A stretch of 64,000 bases of DNA, taken from Pseudomonadota bacterium (GTDB lineage: Bacteria; Pseudomonadota; Gammaproteobacteria; Burkholderiales; Burkholderiaceae_D). This document shows positions 7,891 through 15,598 of the stretch, piece after piece. The stretch spans positions 1 through 64,000 of the forward strand of contig JAEXJM010000021.1 in assembly GCA_023449275.1 (NCBI GenBank), in the 5' to 3' direction. The position numbers were made by a program, and so were the translations under genes. The notes below the pieces were generated by a model. It was not told the DNA's origin. It did not search any database and saw only the letters and a program-made list of their open reading frames with translations. The stretch's first letter is position 1, and each line of letters opens with the position of its first letter.

Positions 7891-8388
7891 TTACGATGGC
7901 ATGCCAATGTTGACTGGCAAGGCATTCACTTCGTCAACGGTACGGCAGGTTTCAAGCCTGTCGACCAGCGCCTGCCGCTGACCGATGACGGCACCGGACA
8001 GGATGGAACAAGCCTGATGCCTGTCCCGCACTTTTGCGGCCAGACTGGACAATTCCATGCCACGGGCGCCTGCCAGTGAGGCCAGAAGGGAAATGCCGCT
8101 GGCAGGATCGAGCCTGTACGCACGCGCTTCGGCCGGTTGCCTCTCAAATGTCATGACTTCCACGTCAGGATAGTTTTTGAGGGCATTTGTCAGAATGGCG
8201 CTGCAGACGCCATTGGTTTCGGACAGTTTGGCGTTCCGGACGTCATCCAGTGTCGCTTTCGGCAATGCGACGACTTCGTAACAATCGCCCCTGTTTTCGA
8301 TCATGGCCTGGTTGGCATTGCACCAGAGTGCGGTTTCAGTATATTCAGACCAGCTTTGTACCGGCTTGTGTATTTGTTTTCCGATCAT
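7891..8388 (-). CDS. Putative tail-fibre assembly / DUF4376-like protein
   Basis: The 165-residue product is not recognised with certainty. Its C-terminal half (ARAYRLDPASGISLLASLAGARG and following helices) resembles the DUF4376-type domain found next to phage tail fibres. The ATG at 8388 overlaps the fibre stop as ATGA, implying translational coupling and a role in fibre folding or attachment. Confidence 0.5.
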   Translation of the reverse strand: MIGKQIHKPVQSWSEYTETALWCNANQAMIENRGDCYEVVALPKATLDDVRNAKLSETNGVCSAILTNALKNYPDVEVMTFERQPAEARAYRLDPASGISLLASLAGARGMELSSLAAKVRDRHQACSILSGAVIGQRQALVDRLETCRTVDEVNALPVNIGMPS

Positions 8389-9944
8389 TGTTCTGCTCCT
8401 TGTCCACAAGCGTACCAACTGTTATCCCTCACACCACTTAAACCGAAAAATATTGTGAATGAAGTATTAGCTTTCGACACCACACTTGTATTTAATGACG
8501 ACCCAGCGGCTTCGCCAACTTGCTGTGTGGTGATACTATATGCATCGTCCACAAATGGTAAAAGAAGATTTACCACAGCAGAATTTGTACCAGTCGCCGT
8601 ACCTCCCTGCTCAATCCAATTATCAGACCATCTCCTGTACCACGTCCCATCATTGTCGCGGTAGCTGTCCACGACATAAGCGATATTTTTACCATTGACG
8701 ACCTTATCGACTTTCCCAGCCATTTCCTGCGCCAGTTCGGTGATGTCGATCAAGCCGGGATTGGTTGCGGCATCAAAGGCCTTGATGCAGGGCAACAGCG
8801 TCAACGCAGGTGGCTGGACGGTATCGCTGTTGCCGTAGATGGGGTTAGAGCGAGATGCAGAAAAAGAATATAGCGAACCGGAACCAGCACCGCCACCACC
8901 GATGCCAATATCTCCTTCGCGTTCAAAAGCGCCGGTAACATCATAAGTTTCTGCACCCTTCATTGAAAAAGTGCCTTCGATGTTTGGCAAACCAGCTTCG
9001 ATCTTCTTGCCCGGTACCGCACTGCCTTGCGCAAACCGGTTGATCAGATCAGGCAGATTGAAGGTGGTTTCTCCATCACCTTCTCCATAGGTGGTTCCGA
9101 TCGCGGCAAAGAGTTCCGGATAGGTTTTCCTTCCCACAGCCGCGCCATCGCATCTCAGGTAACCCGCCGGAGGGGTTGACATCGCAAAGTATTCAACCGT
9201 GCCGATCGGAACACCACTGGTTGGGCCGATGCTTTTTGCAGGGTTTTGAAGAACCCATTTGCCCTGCGTGGTGTCGTATTGCAATATCATCCAGTAGCCG
9301 TTACCGGCAATATCGCCAACAGCAAGCGGCTGATATGTCCCTTTGGTGATGGTGGCAGCGGTAAGACCATCTGGGCTGAACGTCGGTGTCGTTGTTGCGT
9401 TTGACGCCAGCGCACGAACGAAAACAACAAGACCATTCGTCAGTTCGGTAATCGCCGGATCGAATGCCGCTGTAATGGCGTCAGATGTGCCTTCGCCGAC
9501 AGCGATATACAGCGATGAACCTTTTGCGGCGTCGCCAGCCCACGGAAGCCATGAGGTACCGATTGATTCGTGAGAGCTGTTGAAGTCGGTCGTATTGTTT
9601 TCAATCGTGCTGACATACGCAGAAGCGCCGTCATTCGACTGCAATACCGCACCCAACGGATAACCGCCGATTGTTGAGGCGAAGTCTGCGTTGAAAGTCG
9701 GCAAACCGCCGGATTGCGAAAAACCGATGCTTGACGAAAGCGCGTACAGAATGCCGTTCATGTCCATGCCCTGCGGCGGCAAACCGCCGGCGACAAGTGG
9801 CGTCATCGTGACAGGCGGGAAGCCCTTTTGGTATGACGCATAATTGATCTGTCCTGTTTCTGTTGATGGCGTTACCGGAATCGTATTTTTGTCGCCTTGA
9901 GACGCAAAAGGAACCGGCATCAAAACTGGTGCTGGAACGCTCAT
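8385..9944 (-). CDS. Tail fibre with phage tail-collar domain
   Basis: The product is 519 residues. The N-terminal part (PVPFASQGDKNTIPV) is of the kind that docks to the baseplate. Near residues 255-330 lies a tail-collar domain: GVPIGTVEYFAMSTPPAGYL, CDGAAVGRKTYPELFAAIG and TTFNLPDLINRFAQG. A C-terminal domain with YVVDSYRDNDGTWYRRW is a likely receptor-binding tip. It is the intact paralogue of the pseudogene at 3498-4850. A terminator hairpin lies just upstream (9955-9978). Confidence 0.85.
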   Translation of the reverse strand: MSVPAPVLMPVPFASQGDKNTIPVTPSTETGQINYASYQKGFPPVTMTPLVAGGLPPQGMDMNGILYALSSSIGFSQSGGLPTFNADFASTIGGYPLGAVLQSNDGASAYVSTIENNTTDFNSSHESIGTSWLPWAGDAAKGSSLYIAVGEGTSDAITAAFDPAITELTNGLVVFVRALASNATTTPTFSPDGLTAATITKGTYQPLAVGDIAGNGYWMILQYDTTQGKWVLQNPAKSIGPTSGVPIGTVEYFAMSTPPAGYLRCDGAAVGRKTYPELFAAIGTTYGEGDGETTFNLPDLINRFAQGSAVPGKKIEAGLPNIEGTFSMKGAETYDVTGAFEREGDIGIGGGGAGSGSLYSFSASRSNPIYGNSDTVQPPALTLLPCIKAFDAATNPGLIDITELAQEMAGKVDKVVNGKNIAYVVDSYRDNDGTWYRRWSDNWIEQGGTATGTNSAVVNLLLPFVDDAYSITTQQVGEAAGSSLNTSVVSKANTSFTIFFGLSGVRDNSWYACGQGAEQ

Positions 9945-9954
9945 GTTTCCCCCA

Positions 9955-9978
9955 TAAAAAAACGGGCCGTAGCCCGTT
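9955..9978 (-). terminator. Internal terminator before the tail-fibre gene
   Basis: AACGGGC (9961-9967) pairs with GCCCGTT (9972-9978) and is followed on the minus strand by seven T. It falls in the 32-bp gap between the DUF2612 gene and the fibre gene and overlaps the DUF2612 stop region, so it probably attenuates fibre expression. Confidence 0.7.
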
Positions 9979-10600
9979 ATGATTGACTGTAAAAAGTACC
10001 CTGATTGAATGGCGCGTAACCCGGCGACGCCTCATTGAACCCGAAAATATTTGGCGTCGGGATTTGCAAATATTCGACCCTTACGCCAGCGGGCCTCGGC
10101 ATGACTGGTGATGTGACGATTGCCCACTCATACGGCTGCAAGTAAAACTCGAACACGTACCGCATTGCCATGTTTCCAAGATCAAGCACGTAGCACCGCT
10201 GACCGTCGAACAGATATTGAAGCAACTGGTTCAGTGTTGGCGCGTTCGGTCGACATATGTTGGACATCGCCTTGACCATGATGAGCTTGCGGTACGCATC
10301 ATCTGCAAGTCGGTATGTCTGCGTTGCCGGATCGCCCTTTGCGAACGGTGCTTCGTTGAATGGCGTGAACGAACCGTCACCAGTGTAGAATCCAAAATTC
10401 ACGCCGCTTCCCTGTATGGTCAGGTACCGTTCCACACCAACAATGCGGCCCCATATGTCAAGGCCAAAGCCTTGTGCTGTATCCAGATTAACGACCTTGT
10501 TGTAAAAGTCATCGATTGTCGTCTGGAAGTCGTAGTTCTGATAAGCGAAATCCACCAGCTGCGACAGAATCGGGCTGGACTGATATTGAATAGGAATCAT
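9977..10600 (-). CDS. DUF2612 baseplate/tail protein
   Basis: The 207-residue product has the pattern of DUF2612 phage proteins: an N-terminal helical part (VNLDTAQGFGLDIWGRIVGV near residue 38) and DDAYRKLIMVKAMSNI near residue 100. The family sits next to gp47/baseplate J proteins in contractile-tail phages and occupies the place of the P2 gpI-type tail protein. Its start overlaps the baseplate J stop as ATGA. Confidence 0.7.
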   Translation of the reverse strand: MIPIQYQSSPILSQLVDFAYQNYDFQTTIDDFYNKVVNLDTAQGFGLDIWGRIVGVERYLTIQGSGVNFGFYTGDGSFTPFNEAPFAKGDPATQTYRLADDAYRKLIMVKAMSNICRPNAPTLNQLLQYLFDGQRCYVLDLGNMAMRYVFEFYLQPYEWAIVTSPVMPRPAGVRVEYLQIPTPNIFGFNEASPGYAPFNQGTFYSQS

Positions 10601-11823
10601 GAGATCGTCACCTGAATGCCAGACTGTTGAATGACCGGGACCTGATCAATACCCATCGTTACAGCGTTCTGATTCGCTTCTGACGTACCTATCTGGATGG
10701 AAATAATATTGATTTGGCTGCTTACAGCGGAAACGATGCTGTAATAGGACGATGCGTAAATTGCACCGCCGATTCTCGGTCTTGCGAATCCGTCAACCTG
10801 CCCGCTGAACGCGGCTATGATTGCTGACTGAATCTGCGTAATGAAATCAGACGGAAACTGCGTATTCTGTTGGATCGTGACAGCGAAAAGGATTTCGGTT
10901 GGCGTCGGACGGTTGAACGTGATCTGGTATTCGGGATATGGCGTCACAAGCGCGGAATCATCGTACACCGTCACGTTCGTGTTGCCGTTCATTCCGCAAC
11001 CGATGTCCTTTTTTGTCCAGATCGTTTGCGCGATAGTGTCATCATCTCCGCCAACAACGCCGACATACACGCTGTGCGGCGCAAGTTCGTAGTTTGTCGC
11101 GCCATACTGGATTGTTCCGTCTGACGGATTATCGTAAACAAAACAATCCGTCACGTCGTCAATACCCAGCACGGCGGCGCGTATTGCCGGAACCGTGCCT
11201 GTCGAATTGAGCGCGACAGATTCTTGTCTGTGTAACTCGAAAGCATCCCTGCCTTCGATGTCGGTTCCTGTCACGCCGGGGCTTTCGTTTATAATCGCGT
11301 CCCATCCTGGGACTGCGACTTGAATGTACACCAGCGAACCGGCGGCGCATGGAATGGCACCGCTGACCTGATTGGCAAATTGCACCGTCGCTTGACCGTT
11401 TGATCCAAATGAAGCGGCGGACAAGGATTCGTACACATTGCCGGATGTGTCTCTTGCAAGTGACCCTGCTGGCAGCGTATTACCCGGAATGCCGGTGCAG
11501 GTCGCGCTGACGATGGTCGGCGTTCCTGATTTCCGAGTAATGAAATAAATCCTTGCCAGAGCGTCTTGAAAACGTCCGATTGCCGTGTCTGGATCGAATT
11601 GAGACAATGTGAACGCGAGACTTGCATACGCCAGCGCGATAGCCTGCGCACGCTCTGCCGATAACACATATTGCGGCGTAGAAACAGACGTCACGTTCAG
11701 ATTTCCGCCGAATGCCGCATTGATGTCCTGTAATGCGCCTGACAAGATGTCCTGTGTCGGAGGAACCGATATACCGGTTTCCGTGATCGTTACGGACGGG
11801 ATATTAGTTTGCAATGTTGACAT
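10597..11823 (-). CDS. Baseplate J / gp47-family protein
   Basis: The product is 408 residues. N-terminal features include ITETGISVPPTQDILSGAL and ALARIYFITRKSGTPTIVSATCTGIPGN cut by short loops, followed by the family's central region around GTDIEGRDAFELHRQESVAL and IDDVTDCFVYDNPSDGT. It forms the baseplate wedge that anchors the fibres. It overlaps the gp25 gene by 20 bp and the DUF2612 gene by 4 bp. Confidence 0.85.
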   Translation of the reverse strand: MSTLQTNIPSVTITETGISVPPTQDILSGALQDINAAFGGNLNVTSVSTPQYVLSAERAQAIALAYASLAFTLSQFDPDTAIGRFQDALARIYFITRKSGTPTIVSATCTGIPGNTLPAGSLARDTSGNVYESLSAASFGSNGQATVQFANQVSGAIPCAAGSLVYIQVAVPGWDAIINESPGVTGTDIEGRDAFELHRQESVALNSTGTVPAIRAAVLGIDDVTDCFVYDNPSDGTIQYGATNYELAPHSVYVGVVGGDDDTIAQTIWTKKDIGCGMNGNTNVTVYDDSALVTPYPEYQITFNRPTPTEILFAVTIQQNTQFPSDFITQIQSAIIAAFSGQVDGFARPRIGGAIYASSYYSIVSAVSSQINIISIQIGTSEANQNAVTMGIDQVPVIQQSGIQVTIS

Positions 11824-12154
11824 TGATTGTCTCGGTTTCTGTGGTTATCTGGATTTGTCCTGCCAACTGGTGATTCTCGAAAATCAGTATCGGCGTGGCG
11901 TCCACGACTCCCGGAACCGTTTTCGCTTCCGTGCGAAACAACTCTGTCAGCATGGCGACCGGCGGACGCTGACCTAATACGCTGGACTTGTATGGAACGC
12001 CACGCGATGTATCGAAAAGCGCTTCGCCTTGCCACAATCGGCATGCTGACGCAACGTCTTGCGCGATGGCATATGGATCGCTTGCCATGGCAATGTTTCC
12101 GGACGCATCCACCGTCAAATCCCACGTTTCCGGAACGAGATAAAGAGTATTCAT
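11804..12154 (-). CDS. gp25/GPW-like baseplate wedge protein
   Basis: The 116-residue product fits the lysozyme-like gp25 wedge family. It has DWDL-type N-terminus (WDLTVDASGNIAMASDPYAI), the conserved GEALFDTSRGVPY and a C-terminal beta segment ending in TINVNI. It is a structural component of the contractile-tail baseplate, shared with T4 gp25 and TssE. The start lies just 3 bp from the divergent promoter of a candidate plus-strand RNA. Confidence 0.8.
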   Translation of the reverse strand: MNTLYLVPETWDLTVDASGNIAMASDPYAIAQDVASACRLWQGEALFDTSRGVPYKSSVLGQRPPVAMLTELFRTEAKTVPGVVDATPILIFENHQLAGQIQITTETETINVNIAN

Positions 12155-12156
12155 TG

Positions 12157-12185
12157 TTATCGCCGAAAATAATTTGGGTTATAAT
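12157..12185 (+). promoter_or_regulatory. Plus-strand sigma70-type promoter inside the tail operon
   Basis: A perfect -10 TATAAT (12180-12185) is preceded at 17 bp by a weak -35 TTATCG (12157-12162). It points against the surrounding leftward late genes, and the expected start at about 12192 coincides with the first base of an 8-bp closing stem. Confidence 0.6.
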
Positions 12186-12191
12186 GCAAGA

Positions 12192-12335
12192 GTGTTCTGA
12201 CAACAGAAATTACATTCCGCCTTCGCTGTGTAACCGGTCTGCTTATGCAGGCATGCGGTAAATGATGGGGACCGAAAGGAGCGGCGGCCATCCAGAACAC
12301 ATCAAGCCTTCTTTATCCAAGAAGGCTTTCTTTGT
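12192..12335 (+). ncRNA. Candidate structured antisense-oriented RNA (C4-like?)
   Basis: The unit has a promoter just upstream and a closing stem GTGTTCTG (12192-12199) with CAGAACAC (12293-12300). Inside are small helices such as TTACA/TGTAA and CTGC/GCAG. A terminator follows: AAGCCTTCTT (12304-12313), loop TATCC, AAGAAGGCTT (12319-12328), then TCTTTGTTT. No long open frame is encoded on the plus strand. The GC-rich multi-stem form and a GGGACCGAAAGGAGCGGC stretch remind me of the C4 antisense RNA class of P1-like phages, but this is from memory and unverified. It is convergent with the RNase-like gene and its terminator overlaps that gene's last codons. Confidence 0.6.
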
Positions 12336-12874
12336 TTGTAAGCTGTACAGACAAAAGTCAGTTTGTTCCCCTTAAATGACGGGTAAACAACAGCTAAGTT
12401 ACCGTCATCCCATATCTCGAAGTTACCGCTACTGTTCACTCTTAATTTGCCGTTTTCTATGGTCTCGGTTAGATCATTCAGGAACTTTCCCATATTCACC
12501 CCCTGTTCCTGACGCCTGCGCAAAATATGTTTCAGACCTATATCATCATTGCCCCAGAACAAATCAATATCGCCTATATCGTTCCGGTGAAACGCGCCCT
12601 TCACGTATCCTTTTCCAGCTTCGCGAATAGCTTCTATGGCAGCTTTCCCTCTGACGCCTTTGATTTCCGGCTTCAACAGGCTTGATATATCTTCTTTCCC
12701 ACCTGATCCGCTATTTTTGGCAAACCTGCCGTCCTTGTCTCTTGGATGATCGTTTTCCCTGAACTCACCATCCAGAGCCAATCGAAAATCCAGTCCATAC
12801 CGAACGCCCATCGCATAGGCATAGCCGATCATGAACGCCCGTCGTATCGGTTCCGTTTTCAAAATCTGCTTCAT
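12302..12874 (-). CDS. Putative phage ribonuclease toxin (PBECR/DUF3519-like)
   Basis: The product is 190 residues. A short linker HPRDKDGRFAKN (residues 43-54), typical of sequences joining phage head or tail proteins to C-terminal enzymatic domains, precedes a domain with GDIDLFWGNDDIGLKHILRR starting at 101, including His116, and ending VVYPSFKGNKLTFVCTAYK. This pattern matches the phage Barnase-EndoU-ColicinE5-RelE-like (PBECR1, DUF3519) nuclease superfamily as I know it. It interrupts the conserved spike-gp25 gene order, so it is a cargo gene. Its 3' end overlaps the terminator of the candidate plus-strand RNA. No protein antitoxin is evident. Function is inference. Confidence 0.55.
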   Translation of the reverse strand: MKQILKTEPIRRAFMIGYAYAMGVRYGLDFRLALDGEFRENDHPRDKDGRFAKNSGSGGKEDISSLLKPEIKGVRGKAAIEAIREAGKGYVKGAFHRNDIGDIDLFWGNDDIGLKHILRRRQEQGVNMGKFLNDLTETIENGKLRVNSSGNFEIWDDGNLAVVYPSFKGNKLTFVCTAYKQRKPSWIKKA

Positions 12875-13593
12875 CAGACTGGTTCACCTGTCGTCGATCC
12901 ACCGGACTGGACGCCACCATGTACGTGCGTCTCAAGAGCGATTCCGTTGCTGGAAATCGTGCCGCCGGTGTTCGTAATGCCGCCGGAAGTTTGTGCGCCA
13001 GACCCTTTCGCGCCGGTCTGGGTCATCTGTCCTGTGATCGTCAGGAGTGGCGTATCGACCGTCACTTGCTGATCTGCTGTAATAGTCACTGTCGGGGCGG
13101 TCAGATTGATCGCTGTCGGCGAATACACCGTAATTCCGGAGTTAGAGAACTGGATATACTGCTTCGGCGTGCTGTTCAGAATGCCGTTCACGTAGATCGC
13201 GTCGGACAACGAAAACTTGCGGAGCGATGCGGTCGCAGAATCTCCGCGAGTGCGTTTCACGCCTGAAATGTCCCGACTTGAAAAAACAGCAAACCCGATG
13301 TCACCCGGCGACGGGTCTATGATGATCGCGTTCTCCCCGCCTTGCAGCCGGAAATACGGCGCGTTGTAAATCACTGGATACGGTACCATTTCTCCGGTTG
13401 CTGTCTGCTGCTGGATAAGCGGCTGGATATTGGCTGTCCCGACAGGAGCAAGACCGCCACCGTTCACCGTAAGCACCTTGCACGGCAGACAGGCGTACAT
13501 TTCGCGAATGAACGAATCGAACTGATAGCGTATTTGCGCTATTTCATCCGTTGACAGCCCAAACGAAGCGTTTTCTGTGTAGTTATTGTCCAT
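12874..13593 (-). CDS. Baseplate spike, Gp138-type membrane-puncturing protein
   Basis: The product is 239 residues. The N-terminal part is an OB-fold (VLTVNGGGLAPVGTANIQPL). A repetitive beta-helix region (TAINLTAPTVTITADQQVTV) follows. The C-terminal tip contains the iron-binding motif HVHGGVQSGGSTTG, the HxH signature of phage spikes. It is the membrane-piercing tip of the contractile tail. Its stop overlaps the start of the RNase-like gene. Confidence 0.85.
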   Translation of the reverse strand: MDNNYTENASFGLSTDEIAQIRYQFDSFIREMYACLPCKVLTVNGGGLAPVGTANIQPLIQQQTATGEMVPYPVIYNAPYFRLQGGENAIIIDPSPGDIGFAVFSSRDISGVKRTRGDSATASLRKFSLSDAIYVNGILNSTPKQYIQFSNSGITVYSPTAINLTAPTVTITADQQVTVDTPLLTITGQMTQTGAKGSGAQTSGGITNTGGTISSNGIALETHVHGGVQSGGSTTGEPV

Positions 13594-13879
13594 CGTTGTA
13601 GCACAACAAAAACCGTGATCCCCATCCCGTGAAAATCGGGCTGTCGTTTCCTTGCGTATCCACGCTCAGAAAATCGCCCGAAAATCCGAGATAGGGCGCG
13701 TTTATCAGGTATGTCCGATCGACCATCAGCACGTTCTGGCATAGCGCCTGCCCATTCTGCGAAGCGGAAAAATATTGCCGACCGCCCATCTGTCGTAAAA
13801 GGATCGTGACCTGCTGGCCGCCGACTTCACAAACGACCTGTTGTGACGGAACAGGCTTCAATGGAATGGTGTAAAACAT
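13583..13879 (-). CDS. Baseplate plug-like protein
   Basis: The 98-residue all-beta protein (MFYTIPLKPVPSQQVVCEVG, then INAPYLGFSGDFLSVD and FTGWGSRFLLCY) fits the phage baseplate plug family (DUF6983; the plug of cyanophage Pam3). It closes the central channel above the spike. It overlaps the spike start by 11 bp. Confidence 0.7.
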   Translation of the reverse strand: MFYTIPLKPVPSQQVVCEVGGQQVTILLRQMGGRQYFSASQNGQALCQNVLMVDRTYLINAPYLGFSGDFLSVDTQGNDSPIFTGWGSRFLLCYNDGQ

Positions 13880-13880
13880 G

Positions 13881-14669
13881 TCAGAAAAGAGACCCTGCGA
13901 TAGATGATGCAGAACTTATGACGCTGCCAACTTTTTTGACGGAATTCGTGACCGTACCGATTACGCTATCTGCCGCGCTCATGATGGAGGCAGAAACACG
14001 TTGTGCAAGGGATGTTGGCGCGTCGTTGGCAGACTGCGCGTTTTCCGTGCTGGCGTTCGCCGTACTTGGCAACATCGGTATCGCCGTCATGATCTTTCGG
14101 AACGCGCAACGTGCAATGATGAGCGATGCACCGCCATTGTCGGCATCCCGTATCACCTCATATGATTCAAGCGTCATGTTCTGGTATGTGCGTTCCGGAA
14201 CGACGATGTCGTAAACAGTCGGGTTCTGCACATTCGTTTCCAGCCATGACAGAAACGTTTTCCGGTTCGTCAACCCGCCGCCACGCGCCATTTCGATCAT
14301 GACCATATCGGGAACCTGCACCTTGTTGTAGCTGGCGAAGCCGCCTTGTTCGATACGGTAATCGCAGACCTGCGTTTCGTGACGAGAATCAAGAGACCGG
14401 ATACTGTCAACCGTAACAACCGGAGAAACACCGGACGACTGACCGCCGATCAATTCACCTATCGTCGTTGTCCCTATCGGTGTTGACAAAACGACCCGTT
14501 CCAGATTTTCGCCGAAGGACGGTGTCACATCACTGGAATTGGCCGGGTATATCCCCCATTGCCCGGAGAAAGACCCGAGCAGTTCCCACAGCTTCGCTTC
14601 CGCCGAACCAAGAATGATCGTCGCGGTTGACGATGCTGTGATGCTGCTCAAAACCGGAATACCGTTCAT
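13881..14669 (-). CDS. Dit-like baseplate protein
   Basis: The 262-residue product carries the Dit-like signature in its middle (YDIVVPERTYQNMTLESYEV, followed by LIIARCAFRKI), then a low-complexity Ala/Ser-rich tail. Dit-like rings connect the tail tube to the baseplate hub. Start and stop overlap or nearly touch the neighbouring hub and plug genes. Confidence 0.7.
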   Translation of the reverse strand: MNGIPVLSSITASSTATIILGSAEAKLWELLGSFSGQWGIYPANSSDVTPSFGENLERVVLSTPIGTTTIGELIGGQSSGVSPVVTVDSIRSLDSRHETQVCDYRIEQGGFASYNKVQVPDMVMIEMARGGGLTNRKTFLSWLETNVQNPTVYDIVVPERTYQNMTLESYEVIRDADNGGASLIIARCAFRKIMTAIPMLPSTANASTENAQSANDAPTSLAQRVSASIMSAADSVIGTVTNSVKKVGSVISSASSIAGSLF

Positions 14670-15598
14670 GATGAAGTCAATTTGTAAATCAGTTGCAGTT
14701 CAGTCTGCCAGAGACCGTTAGGCGTTTCAGATTGCAGGCGATGAGACATTTTCAGAATGAGACACTGCGCCTCACTCGCCCCGATTTCCTTGCCCATACC
14801 TTTCTGAAACAACACCTGTCGGCTTTTGACAGTGACGGGAGCCAGCCAGCGGTAATAGGGCGAAAACAGCGTCCGGACAATGCACCCGTTAGGGATGAGC
14901 GACGGGGACCCGATCATCCCCGTTTCGACGGAAATCGTAATCGGGGTGATCGCTCTGGCCTGACCGGCAGCGACGATGACCATCGTATTGCCCTCGAACT
15001 GGACTGAAATGTTTGCCTGCCGTGCGACAGACAGGATCATTTCCTTGTACGAACCGGATAAAGCCACATCCGTCAGCGACGTATGGACACCGTTGTTTTC
15101 CAGAACGTACTTGTCCGCTACATCCGTTCTCGTCGCATTGTAGTTATCCAGGATCGTCTGCATGATCTGCGGAACAGTAACCGACCCATTGAATGAAATC
15201 GCATTCGGCGGTGCGGTATTGAGCTTGAACGACGACATCGCGAAAATGTGCATCGGAACCGTCGGCATGCTGTTGTAGTCCGCCAGCGCCTGAAAAATCA
15301 TGCCGGAGAAAACAAGAATGTCGTTACCCGTCTCGTCCTGCGCATACAGGGAGACCGTATTTGGCTTTAACAGGTTGATCTGGACAGTTCCTTTGATGAG
15401 CGTCAGCGCGTTCATCGTGTCCGCTTTCAGACCGAAAACGACTATATGCGCTTCATCCAGCGCCGAGAATGGGGAAACACGGATATTCGCGTGGATTCTC
15501 AACCCTGAAAGCTCTATCCGGTTGTCCTCTGGCTTGCCTGTGAAAGACCCTTCGCCCAGCTCGAAAACAATACGGAAAGTGCGTTTGACAAAGCTCAT
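14666..15598 (-). CDS. Baseplate hub protein
   Basis: The 310-residue product has an N-terminal beta domain (IELSGLRIHANIRVSPF, ALDEAHIVVFGLKADTMNAL) and a later LIPNGCIVRTLFSPYYRWLAPV segment, as in hub proteins next to tape measures in contractile-tail phages. It lies between the tape measure and the Dit-like gene, with 4-bp overlaps on both sides. Confidence 0.7.
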   Translation of the reverse strand: MSFVKRTFRIVFELGEGSFTGKPEDNRIELSGLRIHANIRVSPFSALDEAHIVVFGLKADTMNALTLIKGTVQINLLKPNTVSLYAQDETGNDILVFSGMIFQALADYNSMPTVPMHIFAMSSFKLNTAPPNAISFNGSVTVPQIMQTILDNYNATRTDVADKYVLENNGVHTSLTDVALSGSYKEMILSVARQANISVQFEGNTMVIVAAGQARAITPITISVETGMIGSPSLIPNGCIVRTLFSPYYRWLAPVTVKSRQVLFQKGMGKEIGASEAQCLILKMSHRLQSETPNGLWQTELQLIYKLTSS

